Shown piece after piece: positions 18,207 through 27,301 of a stretch of 64,000 bases of DNA. The notes below the pieces were generated by a model. It was not told where the DNA came from, did no database searches, and was given only the letters and a program-made list of their open reading frames with translations. The position numbers and the translations under genes were made by a program. Source of the stretch: Actinomadura sp. NAK00032. Lineage in GTDB: Bacteria; Actinomycetota; Actinomycetes; Streptosporangiales; Streptosporangiaceae. Each line of letters begins with the position of its first letter. Within the stretch, counting starts at the first letter, position 1. The stretch covers positions 2,852,001 through 2,916,000 of the forward strand of contig NZ_CP054932.1 in the NCBI RefSeq assembly GCF_013364275.1. Direction: 5' to 3'.

Positions 18207-19025
18207 TCAGTGCGTGAGGATCTTGGAAAGGAAGTCCTTCGCGCGGTCGGTGCGCGCATTGGTGAAGAACTCGTCGGGGGTGTTCTCCTCGACGATCTGG
18301 CCGTCCGCCATGAACACGACCTTCTGGGCGGCGCGGCGCGCGAACCCCATCTCGTGCGTGACGACGATCATCGTCATGCCCTCGCGGGCGAGCCCCGTCA
18401 TGACGTCCAGGACCTCGTTGACCATCTCCGGGTCCAGCGCCGAGGTCGGCTCGTCGAAGAGCATCACCTTGGGCCTCATCGCCAGGGAGCGCGCGATCGC
18501 GGCCCGCTGCTGCTGCCCGCCGGACAGCTGCGCCGGGTACTTGCCCGCCTGGTTGGCGATGCCGACCCGGTCGAGCAGCTCCATCGCGTGCTTCTGGGCC
18601 TCCTGCTTGCCCTGCCCGCGGACCTTCACCGGCCCGAGCGTGACGTTCTCGAGGATCGTCTTGTGGGCGAACAGGTTGAACGACTGGAACACCATGCCCA
18701 CGTCGGCGCGGAGCTTCGCCAGCTCCTTGCCCTCCTTGGGCAGCTCCTTGCCGTCCACGAGGATCTTCCCGCCGTCGATGGGCTCCAGCCGGTTGATCGA
18801 CCGGCAGAGGGTCGACTTGCCGCCCCCGGACGGGCCGATGACGACGACGACCTCGCCGGAGTTCACCGTGAGGTTGATGTCCTTGAGGACGTGCAGCTCG
18901 CCGAAGTGCTTGTCGACGTTCTCGACCACGACGAGGGGCCGGTCGCCCGCCGCGGGGGCCGGCGCCGGAACGGAGTCCTCGGGCTCGTCCTTGGTGAGGT
19001 CGAGCTCGTCTTCGCTGTCCGTCAT
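18207..19025 (-). CDS. gluA: glutamate ABC transporter ATPase GluA-like
   Basis: A 272-residue ABC ATPase with Walker [10 protein letters not shown] (64-72), Q-loop FQSFNLF, signature LSGGQ (167-171), Walker B ending DEP (191-193) and switch His in THEMGF. It opens the minus-strand operon gluA-gluB-gluC-gluD. The N-terminus is a 30-residue acidic, Pro/Ala-rich stretch before the usual fold. The ATG at 19025 has no clear ribosome site; farther-upstream starts would run into miaB's promoter. Confidence 0.93.
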   Translation of the reverse strand: MTDSEDELDLTKDEPEDSVPAPAPAAGDRPLVVVENVDKHFGELHVLKDINLTVNSGEVVVVIGPSGGGKSTLCRSINRLEPIDGGKILVDGKELPKEGKELAKLRADVGMVFQSFNLFAHKTILENVTLGPVKVRGQGKQEAQKHAMELLDRVGIANQAGKYPAQLSGGQQQRAAIARSLAMRPKVMLFDEPTSALDPEMVNEVLDVMTGLAREGMTMIVVTHEMGFARRAAQKVVFMADGQIVEENTPDEFFTNARTDRAKDFLSKILTH

Positions 19026-19257
19026 GCGGACGGACTTTACGTCATGGCCGGCCGCCTGAAAGTTGCCGCGCGGTACCGATACGATCACGAATCCCCATGT
19101 CGGACGGGGTCCATCGTGGCGGAGAGTGATCATCGGGGCTGGTCGGAGCGGTGTGTCCGGAGGTGCGCTCCGGCCCCGGGAAGTGCGCCGCTCCGCCCGG
19201 GCGCCGCGGTTGGACGTTCCATCGCGGCGGGACGGGCCCGTACCCTTGGTTACCGTC

Positions 19258-20796
19258 ATGAGTGCGCCAATGGAGACGGCCGCCCGCACGTACGAGATCC
19301 GTACCTACGGGTGCCAGATGAACGTCCACGACTCCGAGCGGCTGTCCGGGCTGCTGGAGGCGGCCGGGTACGTCCGCGCCGGGGACGCCGAGCCCGATGT
19401 GGTGGTGTTCAACACCTGCGCGGTGCGGGAGAACGCCGACAACCGGCTCTACGGCAACCTCGGCCACCTGCGGCCGGTCAAGGACGGCCATCCGGGCATG
19501 CAGATCGCCGTCGGCGGCTGCCTCGCGCAGAAGGACCGCGACACCATCGTCAAGCGCGCCCCCTGGGTGGACGTGGTGTTCGGCACCCACAACATCGGGT
19601 CGCTGCCCGCGCTGCTGGAGCGTGCCCGCGTGCGGGACGAGGCACAGGTCGAGATCGAAGAGTCGCTGGTGACCTTCCCCTCGACGCTGCCGACGCGCCG
19701 GGAGTCGCCGTACGCGGCGTGGGTGTCGATCTCCGTCGGCTGCAACAACACGTGCACGTTCTGCATCGTCCCGTCCCTGCGCGGCAAGGAGAAGGACCGC
19801 CGCCCCGGTGAGATCCTCGCCGAGGTCGAGGCGCTCGTCGGCGAGGGCGCGCTGGAGGTCACCCTCCTGGGGCAGAACGTCAACGCCTACGGCTCGGGCT
19901 TCGGGGCCCTGTCGGCGGCGCCGGACGAGGTGCGCGCCATGACGGAGGGCGGCCAGTCCGCCTTCGCGGGCCTGCTGCGCGCCTGCGGCGGCGTCGAGGG
20001 CCTGGAGCGGGTCCGGTTCACCTCGCCGCACCCCAAGGACTTCACCGACGACGTCATCGCGGCGATGGCCGAGACGCCGAACGTGATGCCGTCGCTGCAC
20101 ATGCCGCTGCAGTCCGGGTCGGACGCGGTGCTGCGCGCGATGCGGCGCTCGTACCGGCAGGAGCGCTACCTCGGCATCATCGGCAAGGTGCGGGAGGCGA
20201 TCCCGGACGCGGCGATCACCACCGACATCATCGTGGGCTTCCCCGGCGAGACCGAGGCCGACTTCGAGGAGACCCTGCACGTGGTGCGGGAGGCCCGGTT
20301 CTCCTCGGCGTTCACCTTCCAGTACTCCAAGCGGCCGGGCACCCCGGCGGCGACCATGGACGGCCAGCTGCCGAAGGAGGTCGTCCAGGAGCGGTACGAG
20401 CGGCTCATCGCCCTCCAGGAGGAGATCTCCTGGGCGGAGAACAAGAAGCAGCTCGGCCGCACGCTGGAGGTCCTGGTCGCGGAGGGCGAGGGGCGCAAGG
20501 ACGAGGCGACCCGCCGGCTGTCCGGCCGCGCGCGCGACAACCGCCTCGTGCACTTCGGCGCCCCGGAGCAGCCCGTCCGGCCCGGCGACATGGTCACCGT
20601 CGAGGTGACCTACGCGGCGCCGCACCACCTGGTCGCCGACAAGCCCGTGCTGGACGTCCGCCGCACGCGGGCGGGCGACGCGTGGGAGGCTCGCCAGGGG
20701 GACGGCGGCGGTCCGAAGGGCGTCGCGCTGGGCATGCCTTCGATCGGACGGCCCGCTGCGGCCCCGGCCGCGCCGTCCGGCCACGGCTGCTCCTGA
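19258..20796 (+). CDS. miaB: tRNA-2-methylthio-N6-dimethylallyladenosine synthase MiaB
   Basis: A 512-residue radical-SAM methylthiotransferase. The N-terminal UPF0004 domain has cluster cysteines 19 (YGCQMN), 54 (NTCAVRE) and 88 (GGCLAQ). The radical-SAM triad is Cys162, Cys166 and Cys169 (GCNNTCTFC). A C-terminal TRAM domain binds RNA. MiaB methylthiolates i6A37 of tRNA made by MiaA, whose gene is 1.2 kb downstream. An ATG 12 bp later (19270) is an alternative start. The last ~20 residues are a variable Pro/Ala tail. Confidence 0.97.
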   Translation: MSAPMETAARTYEIRTYGCQMNVHDSERLSGLLEAAGYVRAGDAEPDVVVFNTCAVRENADNRLYGNLGHLRPVKDGHPGMQIAVGGCLAQKDRDTIVKRAPWVDVVFGTHNIGSLPALLERARVRDEAQVEIEESLVTFPSTLPTRRESPYAAWVSISVGCNNTCTFCIVPSLRGKEKDRRPGEILAEVEALVGEGALEVTLLGQNVNAYGSGFGALSAAPDEVRAMTEGGQSAFAGLLRACGGVEGLERVRFTSPHPKDFTDDVIAAMAETPNVMPSLHMPLQSGSDAVLRAMRRSYRQERYLGIIGKVREAIPDAAITTDIIVGFPGETEADFEETLHVVREARFSSAFTFQYSKRPGTPAATMDGQLPKEVVQERYERLIALQEEISWAENKKQLGRTLEVLVAEGEGRKDEATRRLSGRARDNRLVHFGAPEQPVRPGDMVTVEVTYAAPHHLVADKPVLDVRRTRAGDAWEARQGDGGGPKGVALGMPSIGRPAAAPAAPSGHGCS

Positions 20797-20877
20797 GCGC
20801 GTCCTGAGCGCGGCTCTCGCGGCCGTTCGCGGTCTATCCGTCCCAAGGTGCGGTCTTACCCCGTCCAAGGAGGCAGT

Positions 20878-21591
20878 GTGCTCGTAGCGGCGGCGGTGTG
20901 CCCGCACCCGCCGGTTCTGGTCCCGGAGATGGCGGGGGAGGCGGCACCGGAGCTCGACGCGCTGCGCGCCGCCTGCGACAGGGCCGTCGGGTTCCTCGCC
21001 GGTGCCGACATGCTGGCCGTCGTCGGGGGCGGGGCGGAGACGCGGCCATACGGTGCGGACGCCTACGCGTCCCTCAAGCCGTACGGCCTCGACTGGACGA
21101 GCCCACACGAACCTGTGGACGGGGCGGAGGCGCTCCCGCTGTCCCTGACGATCGGCCGGTGGCTGCTGGAGCGGCAGGGGCTCGCCGAGCGGGCGCGCTA
21201 CCAGGCCGTGGCCTTCGACGCCGAGCCGGAGGATTGCCTGTCCCTCGGCAGGGAGCTGGCCGGGGCGGCCGACCGTGTAGCCCTCCTGGTGATGGGGGAC
21301 GGGTCGGCGTGCCGCTCAGAGAAGGCGCCCGGATACCTCGATGAGCGCGCGCGCCCTCACGACGAGGGCGTGGCGCGCGCTCTCGGCACGGCCGACGCCG
21401 CCGCCCTGGCCGCACTGGACCCCGGGCTCTCCCGGGACGTCCAGGCGGCAGGGCGTGCGGCGTGGCAAGTGCTCGCGGGCGCTGCGGTCGACGCCGCCGG
21501 TCTCGGCGGTGAACTGCTCGCCGACGAGGCGCCCTACGGTGTCGGCTACTTCGCGGCGGTCTGGGCGGGGCCGGACCGCCGGGCCGCCTAG
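20878..21591 (+). CDS. class III extradiol dioxygenase subunit B-like protein
   Basis: A 237-residue protein resembling the LigB catalytic fold: it opens VLVAAAVCPHPPVLVPEM, with the CPHPP motif near the N-terminus and a VVGGG strand. This actinobacterial family regularly sits between miaB and miaA; its biochemical role is not known to me and may not be ring cleavage. The GTG at 20878 is chosen because AAGGAGG lies 4 bases upstream. The stop overlaps the convergent gene's stop within one CTAG. Confidence 0.75.
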   Translation: MLVAAAVCPHPPVLVPEMAGEAAPELDALRAACDRAVGFLAGADMLAVVGGGAETRPYGADAYASLKPYGLDWTSPHEPVDGAEALPLSLTIGRWLLERQGLAERARYQAVAFDAEPEDCLSLGRELAGAADRVALLVMGDGSACRSEKAPGYLDERARPHDEGVARALGTADAAALAALDPGLSRDVQAAGRAAWQVLAGAAVDAAGLGGELLADEAPYGVGYFAAVWAGPDRRAA

Positions 21592-21860
21592 GAGGGGCCC
21601 TGGCCCTGGCCGGGCTGGCCGCCCTGCCCCATCTGGCCGCCCTGGCCGCCCTGGCCGCCCTGGCCGCTCTGGCCGGTGCCGCCCCGACCGCCTTCGCCCC
21701 GGTCGATGTAGTCGCCGGCCTTCTCCTGGACCTTGTCGACCTTGTCGGCGTACTTGCCGCCGGTGCGCTCGTCGATCATGTCCCCGGCGCGCTCGACGCC
21801 CTGCCTGGCCTTGTCGGAGTGCTGCCCGAGCATCTGCTTGACCTTGTCGACGATGGACAT
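21588..21860 (-). CDS. MT0933-type antitoxin family protein
   Basis: A 90-residue protein starting MSIVDKVKQMLGQHSDKARQ. The first ~55 residues are a charged amphipathic helix pattern with DMIDERTGGKYADKVDKVQ, typical of the actinobacterial family named after antitoxin MT0933. No toxin gene is adjacent, so a toxin-antitoxin role is doubtful. The last ~30 residues are a Gly/Gln repeat encoded by a 9-bp tandem repeat. The ATG at 21860 follows GGGGGATCGGGA. Confidence 0.75.
   Translation of the reverse strand: MSIVDKVKQMLGQHSDKARQGVERAGDMIDERTGGKYADKVDKVQEKAGDYIDRGEGGRGGTGQSGQGGQGGQGGQMGQGGQPGQGQGPS
21633..21668. repeat. 9-bp tandem repeat in antitoxin-like gene
   Basis: Four near-perfect copies of CTGGCCGCC, with degenerate copies on both sides. 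On the minus strand they encode GGQ units in the tail of the MT0933-type protein. Slippage could change tail length in steps of three residues. Confidence 0.85.
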
Positions 21861-21961
21861 TCCCGATCCCCCCGGATCCCTCGTCTCGATCGGTGCGGCG
21901 CGGTTGGCACGCGACACCCGTACACCCCGCCCATACCCGTTCTGTTGCCACAATCAATCCC

Positions 21962-22912
21962 GTGACCTCACCGAATGCTCCCTATGTGATCGCGGTCGTC
22001 GGGGCGACGGCCGCGGGGAAGTCCGATCTCGCCGTGGAACTGGCGCTGCGGCTGGACGGCGAGGCGGTCAACGCCGACTCGATGCAGCTCTACCGCGGCA
22101 TGGACATCGGCACGGCGAAGCTGTCCGCGGCCGAGATGCGCGGGGTCCCGCACCATCTGCTGGACGTCTGGGACGTGACGAGGACCGCCAGCGTCGCCGA
22201 GTACCAGGCGCTGAGCGCGGACGCGATCGCGGACGTCCGGGGCCGGGGGCGGCTGCCGGTCCTGGTCGGCGGGTCCGGGCTGTACGTGCGCGCGGCGCTC
22301 GACGAGATGGAGTTCCCCGGGACGGACCCGGCCGTCCGGGCGCGCCTGGAGGAGGAGCTGGCGCGGGTCGGCCCCGGTGCGCTGCACGAACGGCTGCGCC
22401 GGCTCGACCCGGCCGCCGGGGACGCCATCCTGCCGAGCAACGGGCGCCGGATCGTCCGCGCCCTGGAGGTCATCGAGATCACCGGCCGCCCGTTCACCGC
22501 GACGCTGCCCGAGCACCGGTACCGGTACGGCTCGGCGCTGCAGATCGGCGTGAGCGTCCCGCGCGACGCCCTGGACGAGCGCATCGCCCTGCGGGTGGAG
22601 CGGATGTGGGACGCGGGCCTGGTCGACGAGGTGCGGGCCCTGGAGAAGCGGGGCCTGCGGGACGGCCTGACCGCCGGGCGGGCGCTCGGCTACGCGCAGG
22701 TGCTGCGGTTCCTGGCGGGGGAGTGGTCCGAGGAGCAGGCCAAGGAGGACACGGTCCGGACGACGCGGCGCTTCGCCCGCCGGCAGGAGTCCTGGTTCCG
22801 CCGCGACCCGCGCGTCCGGTGGCTCCCTTATGACGCCCCCGACCTGGCCGAGCGCGCACTCGCCCTGGTCACGGAGGCCGCGGCGGCGGACGAGCCAGGG
22901 CGGGGCACCTGA
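21962..22912 (+). CDS. miaA: tRNA dimethylallyltransferase MiaA
   Basis: A 316-residue MiaA with P-loop GATAAGKS near the N-terminus, DSMQLYRGMDIGTAK, and GGSGLYVRA. It transfers a dimethylallyl group to A37 of tRNAs reading UNN codons, giving the substrate of MiaB. The GTG at 21962 (VTSPNAPYVIAVVG) matches family length; an in-frame start at 21893 would add 23 residues. The gene is divergent from the antitoxin-like gene and 21 bp before dapF. Confidence 0.97.
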   Translation: MTSPNAPYVIAVVGATAAGKSDLAVELALRLDGEAVNADSMQLYRGMDIGTAKLSAAEMRGVPHHLLDVWDVTRTASVAEYQALSADAIADVRGRGRLPVLVGGSGLYVRAALDEMEFPGTDPAVRARLEEELARVGPGALHERLRRLDPAAGDAILPSNGRRIVRALEVIEITGRPFTATLPEHRYRYGSALQIGVSVPRDALDERIALRVERMWDAGLVDEVRALEKRGLRDGLTAGRALGYAQVLRFLAGEWSEEQAKEDTVRTTRRFARRQESWFRRDPRVRWLPYDAPDLAERALALVTEAAAADEPGRGT

Positions 22913-22933
22913 GCGAGGCAATACGATCGAGGG

Positions 22934-23746
22934 ATGCGGTTTGTCAAAGGCCACGGCACTGAGAACGACTTCGTGATCCTGCCCGACCCGGACGGCGTCC
23001 TCGACCTCACCCCGGAGGCCGTCGCGCGGCTGTGCGACCGGCGCGCCGGTATCGGCGCCGACGGGGTGCTGCGCGTCGTCCGGACGAAGGCGGCGGACAT
23101 CGACGCGGACGTGGACGCGGACGCCGAGTGGTTCATGGACTACCGCAACGCCGATGGCGGCATCGCCGAGATGTGCGGCAACGGGATGCGGGTCTTCGCC
23201 CGCTACCTCGTCGACTCCGGCCTGGCCGCGCCCGGCGAGTGGGACGTGGCGACCCGTGGGGGCCTGCGCCGGGTGGCGCTCGGCGCGTCCGGCGACGTGA
23301 GCGTGGACATGGGCGCGCCCGAACTCCTCGGCTACGGCGAGGCGTCCCTGGCGGGCGTGGCGTTCCAGGGCCGGCGGGTCTCGGTGGGCAACCCGCACCT
23401 GGCGTGCCGCGTGGACGGGCCGGTCGCCGCGCTGGACCTGTCGCGCGCCCCCGGCTTCGACCCGGCCGTGTTCCCCGACGGGGTGAACGTCGAGTTCTTC
23501 CGGTCCGTCGGGGAGCGGCACGTGGAGATGCGGGTGTTCGAGCGCGGCTCCGGCGAGACGCGCTCCTGCGGCACCGGGACGGTCGCGGTGGCCGCCGCCG
23601 CGGCCCAGGGTACGCCGGGCACGTCCGAATGGACCGTGGACGTTCCGGGCGGCCGGGTCACCGTCACCCTCGACGGGCGGACCAGTCATCTGCGCGGCCC
23701 GGCGGTGCTCGTCGCCGAGGGCGAGACCCGTCCGGGGTGGATCTAG
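22934..23746 (+). CDS. dapF: diaminopimelate epimerase
   Basis: A 270-residue DapF. It begins MRFVKGHGTENDFVIL and has both catalytic cysteines, in EMCGNG and RSCGTG. It converts L,L- to meso-diaminopimelate for lysine and peptidoglycan. A small acidic repeat, DIDADVDADAE (about residues 56-66), is inserted in an N-terminal loop. It probably shares a transcript with miaA (21-bp gap). Confidence 0.97.
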   Translation: MRFVKGHGTENDFVILPDPDGVLDLTPEAVARLCDRRAGIGADGVLRVVRTKAADIDADVDADAEWFMDYRNADGGIAEMCGNGMRVFARYLVDSGLAAPGEWDVATRGGLRRVALGASGDVSVDMGAPELLGYGEASLAGVAFQGRRVSVGNPHLACRVDGPVAALDLSRAPGFDPAVFPDGVNVEFFRSVGERHVEMRVFERGSGETRSCGTGTVAVAAAAAQGTPGTSEWTVDVPGGRVTVTLDGRTSHLRGPAVLVAEGETRPGWI

Positions 23747-23751
23747 CGGAA

Positions 23752-23769
23752 CCCCTGGCTCACCAGGGG
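23752..23769 (+). terminator. hairpin after dapF
   Basis: CCCCTGG (23752-23758) pairs with CCAGGGG (23763-23769) over a CTCA loop, 5 bp after the dapF stop. There is no T run; the position suggests a terminator. Confidence 0.55.
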
Positions 23770-23874
23770 CGGCGGCGGTTCCGGACTCGTCCCGGCATGA
23801 ACGGGACAGGTGTCCCTCTCCAACGGGACCCTCGGCCGCATAACTTCTCTCTTGCACACCCTCTGGTGAATGGC

Positions 23875-23911
23875 CCGTACGGACCGGGATGGGAGCCCCG
23901 GGGCCGTACGG
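23875..23911. terminator. possible bidirectional hairpin between dapF and the histidine kinase
   Basis: CCGTACGG occurs at 23875-23882 and 23904-23911. Being self-complementary, the copies can pair as an 8-bp stem in either direction. The site lies between two convergent genes. Confidence 0.4.
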
Positions 23912-24019
23912 AGCCTGAGGGCCGGTGGCGACCTTCTTGGCGGGGGGCGGTCACCGGCCCTCCCACCAGGGTGAGGCCGGAGAACCCCGGGTGAGCGCGC
24001 CCCGGGAGAGCGGCGGGCG

Positions 24020-25984
24020 TCAGGGGTGGGCGCCGTTGACCGGCAGCCGGGCGCGGACGAGGGTCCCGCCGTTGGGGCCGGGGCCGACCGTGCAGGATCC
24101 GCCCAGCTCCGTCGCGCGTTCCCGCATCGACGACATGCCGACCCCGGAACGCAGCCGGTCGGGCAGCCCCACGCCGTCATCGCCGATCGTGACGTGCAGA
24201 TCACCGTTCAGGCACAGCGTGACCTCGGCGCAGCCGGCGTTGGCGTGCCGGTGCACGTTCGTCAGCGCCTCCTGGACGATCCGGTACGCGGCGACCTCCG
24301 CGGCGGCGGGCAGGCCGTTCAGGTCGCCCTCAACACGCACGTCGACCGTCGGGCCGTCCCCGGTGGCGACGACGCCGCCGAGCGCCTGGATCGCGCCCTC
24401 CAGCCCGAGGTCGTCCAGCGCGGGCGGGCGCAGCCCGTACACCAGGTCGCGGATGTCGCCGATGGTGCGCCCCATGGTGGCGCGCAGCTCCTCCAGGAGC
24501 GTGTCCACCGCCTCCGGGTCGGTCCTCAGCGTGATGCGGGCCGCGTCCACCGTCATGGCGAGGCTGGCGAGCGTCGGGCCGAGGCCGTCGTGCAGGTCGC
24601 GGCGGAGCCGCCGCCGCTCCTCCTCCCGGGTGCGCAGGATGTGCTCGCGGGAGCGCTGGACGTCCGCGGCGAGCCGGGCCGCGTTGGCCAGCTCGGCGAG
24701 GTTGCGGGCGAGGATGCCCGACAGCCGCGCGTCCGGGGTGCGGGTGACGCCGAACAGCAGCCGGCCCACCGGCTCCCCGTGCCACACCAGCGGGACGAGC
24801 TGCGGCCGCGGGCCGAGCACGCCGTCCTCGGCGGAGATCGTCCGGCCGTCGCGGTCCAGCACCTCGATCACCACGCCGGTCGCGTGCAGCGCGGAGCGGG
24901 CCACCTCGGCGGCCGCGGCGAGCGCGGCCCCGGGGTCGGCGGCGGTCTGCAGCCGCCGGTTGAGGGTGTCGGCGATCCGGTACGGGTCGCGCTCGCCGTG
25001 GATGACGCCGTCCACCATCCGCTGGAGGCGCCGCCGGACGGGCTCGAACACCGCGCCCGCGACGATCGCCCCGGCCAGGCCGGCGAGGGTGCCCCGGCCG
25101 TGCGCGAGCAGGCTCGCCGCGCCGACCAGCGCGAAGTACACGCCGGTGATGACGACCACCAGCCCGGCGTACACCAGCGTCCTGCTGACCACGAGGTCGA
25201 TGTCGTACAGCCGGAAGCGGGTGATGGCGATCGCGATGCAGATCGGCACGGCGACGATGGTGATATTGCGCAAGGGATCCCCGATGGGACTGTTCTCGCC
25301 GATGTAGATGACCCCCTCGGCGAGGATGCCGGGGTAGACGACCCAGGCGATCTGGCGCCGGACATCAGGCGGCGACCGGACGAACCGGACGAGCACGGAG
25401 AAGAGGCCCGCGGCCAGGGTGCCGAGGATGACGACGCTGATCGGCAGCGGGATCTCATCGAACGGGTACACCGACACCCCGTTGTGCCACCGCCGCACAC
25501 TGGGATCGATCGTCAGATGCACGCACACGATGACCGGCACGAGGCAGGCCAGCACTAGCACCGGCCGGAACCAGCGCGACACGAGCCGCCCGTCCGGGAA
25601 GAACAGCGGCAGGACCAGCGTCAGCGCGTAGGTGTCGACGGCCCACAGCCAGGTGCCGGCCCAGTCGATGAACCCGGCCGCGGCCCAGCCGTGCCGGTCC
25701 GCCCACGGTGTGAGGTTCAGCGTCAGGACGTACAGGGCCGCGCTGAAACCGGCGCCGACCATGAGCCAGGCGACCGTCAGCCCCGGCCGGTGCCGCAGCA
25801 GCACGGCGCCGACGGGCGTCCAGGCCAGCGCGACGAGGATCTCCGGATGCCACCAGACCATCCGCTCGGCCGACGGCAGCCAGCCGCCGAGGGTCAGCGA
25901 CGCGGCGACGGACGCGACCGCGGCCAGCGCGAGCAGGACGCCGAGGCGCCCCGCCGCGCGGCCGTGTGCTGCCGTCTCCATCAT
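24020..25984 (-). CDS. membrane sensor histidine kinase (NarL/DesK-type)
   Basis: A 654-residue kinase. The first ~320 residues hold about nine or ten hydrophobic segments. A GAF-like stretch follows (about 340-415), then a HisKA_3 dimerisation helix with phospho-acceptor His465 in RRDLHDGLGP, and an ATPase domain containing EALTNVHRHA, GDDGVGL and a final GG(T)LVRARLPV block. It should sense a membrane or extracellular cue and phosphorylate a NarL-type response regulator. No response regulator is adjacent, so it is orphaned here. The ATG follows GGGGAGCGC. It is divergent from the peptide transporter operon. Confidence 0.93.
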   Translation of the reverse strand: MMETAAHGRAAGRLGVLLALAAVASVAASLTLGGWLPSAERMVWWHPEILVALAWTPVGAVLLRHRPGLTVAWLMVGAGFSAALYVLTLNLTPWADRHGWAAAGFIDWAGTWLWAVDTYALTLVLPLFFPDGRLVSRWFRPVLVLACLVPVIVCVHLTIDPSVRRWHNGVSVYPFDEIPLPISVVILGTLAAGLFSVLVRFVRSPPDVRRQIAWVVYPGILAEGVIYIGENSPIGDPLRNITIVAVPICIAIAITRFRLYDIDLVVSRTLVYAGLVVVITGVYFALVGAASLLAHGRGTLAGLAGAIVAGAVFEPVRRRLQRMVDGVIHGERDPYRIADTLNRRLQTAADPGAALAAAAEVARSALHATGVVIEVLDRDGRTISAEDGVLGPRPQLVPLVWHGEPVGRLLFGVTRTPDARLSGILARNLAELANAARLAADVQRSREHILRTREEERRRLRRDLHDGLGPTLASLAMTVDAARITLRTDPEAVDTLLEELRATMGRTIGDIRDLVYGLRPPALDDLGLEGAIQALGGVVATGDGPTVDVRVEGDLNGLPAAAEVAAYRIVQEALTNVHRHANAGCAEVTLCLNGDLHVTIGDDGVGLPDRLRSGVGMSSMRERATELGGSCTVGPGPNGGTLVRARLPVNGAHP

Positions 25985-26329
25985 GCGCTCCCCGCCCGAA
26001 AGTAATGGAATGTTAAAGCGTCCAGGTAGCGGAGACCCAGGCCAAGAGCCGCATCCGGCCGAATGATCTACCTACGGGAGCCAACAGGGGAGCCCTAACC
26101 TACGATGGCGCGCCCTGAGCAGGGAAGATCTGTCCCGGCCCGAGGTGGTCCGCCGAACGTGGGCCGAGCCGGCCGTTCGCCGCTTCTTCGGCCGCGGGTG
26201 AGGGTGTGGCGCGCAGGGGCGAGAAAACGAAAGTCCAGGTCAGGGCGAGGTTTTGCCGTCTATCTGCGCGTTCCGTGTTCGATGTGTAGCATTCCGTGTT
26301 CGTTGGCGGGTGGTGTGAGAGGGGAGTCG
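25985..26329. other. 345-bp divergent promoter region, histidine kinase / peptide ABC operon
   Basis: No gene is supported. The frame upstream of the permease has no plausible start. Two copies of GCnTTCCGTGTTCG lie at 26269-26281 and 26290-26302, exactly 21 bp apart, with TGTAGCAT between them that could serve as an extended -10 element. This suggests regulated transcription of the transporter. Confidence 0.5.
26269..26302 (+). promoter_or_regulatory. direct repeats upstream of the peptide transporter operon
   Basis: TTCCGTGTTCG is repeated perfectly at 26271-26281 and 26292-26302, start to start 21 bp (two helical turns), ending 28 bp before the permease GTG. The spacing puts both on one DNA face, typical of a direct-repeat activator or repressor site. 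Confidence 0.5.
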
Positions 26330-27301
26330 GTGGCGGGGTTTGTGCTGCGGCGAGTGCTCAGCCGCGCGGTGCTGGTCGTGCTCGCCGGGAGCCTCGCCTA
26401 CCTGCTCGCCGCGGCCGTGCTCGATCCGCGGGCCGCGTTCGAGGGGCGGACACCGCGCCCGCCCGAGGCCGTCGTCGATGCCCGGCTCAGCGCTCTGAAC
26501 CTGAACGACCGGACGCCGGTGCAAGACCGCTATGTGGTCTGGGTGCGGGGCGTCCTGCACGGGGACTTCGGTCGGACGCAGGAGGGCGAGCCCGTCAACG
26601 CCGAGTTATGGCGACGGCTCGGTGGCAGCCTCCGGTTGCTGGTTCCCGGCGGGGTTCTGGGAGGCGCGCTGGGGATTCTGGTCGGCGCGTACGCGGCGGC
26701 CAAGCGTGGGCGGGTTCCGGACAGGCTCGTCACGGGCGGGGCCTGCCTGCTGTTGGCCGTGCCTGTGTTCGTTCTGGCGGTGCTGTTACAGGCGGCTGCC
26801 GTGACGGTGAACGACGTGCTGGGCGTGCGCGTGTTCGTGTGGGTGGGGGAGGGCGAGCCCCGCAATTTTGCTGATCAGGCGCGGCATCTGCTGCTTCCGA
26901 TGGCCACGATCGCGCTCGCGCAACTCGCTCTCTACAGCCGGTACCAGCGGGGGCTGATGCTGGACGTCCTGCGTGCCGATTTCGTGCGGACCGCGCGGGC
27001 CAAGGGGCTCTCGCAGCGGAGCGCCTTGCTGCGGCACGGGCTGCGTGCAGCGTTCGTACCGATGACCACGTACTTCGCCTATGCGTCCGGGCTGCTCATT
27101 CTCGGCGGGGTGTTCACCGAGAAGGTCTTCGGGCGGCACGGCATGGGCGAGTGGCTCGTCGACTCGATCGCGCGCGGCGACGTCAACGTGGTCGCGGCGA
27201 TCGACTGCGTCGCCGCCTGCGTCGTCGTCTTGTCCGGGCTGGTGTCGGACGTCCTGAACGCCGCTCTCGACCCGCGCGTCCGGTCCGAGGGTGCGGCATG
27301 A
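26330..27301 (+). CDS. peptide/nickel-type ABC transporter permease (DppB-like)
   Basis: A 323-residue permease. It starts VAGFVLRRVLSRAVLVVLAG and has the N-terminal layout of DppB/OppB permeases, with QDRYVVWVRGVLHGDFGRT in the first periplasmic loop and the ATPase-contact motif DFVRTARAKGLSQRSALLRHGLR. The GTG at 26330 follows GGGGAG. The stop overlaps the next start as ATGA. Confidence 0.92.
   Translation: MAGFVLRRVLSRAVLVVLAGSLAYLLAAAVLDPRAAFEGRTPRPPEAVVDARLSALNLNDRTPVQDRYVVWVRGVLHGDFGRTQEGEPVNAELWRRLGGSLRLLVPGGVLGGALGILVGAYAAAKRGRVPDRLVTGGACLLLAVPVFVLAVLLQAAAVTVNDVLGVRVFVWVGEGEPRNFADQARHLLLPMATIALAQLALYSRYQRGLMLDVLRADFVRTARAKGLSQRSALLRHGLRAAFVPMTTYFAYASGLLILGGVFTEKVFGRHGMGEWLVDSIARGDVNVVAAIDCVAACVVVLSGLVSDVLNAALDPRVRSEGAA

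Noticed and set aside
26105..26329. 75-residue N-terminal extension of the first peptide permease
   Set aside because: It is Arg-rich and unlike permeases; GTG 26330 has a strong ribosome site and starts directly with the membrane helix.
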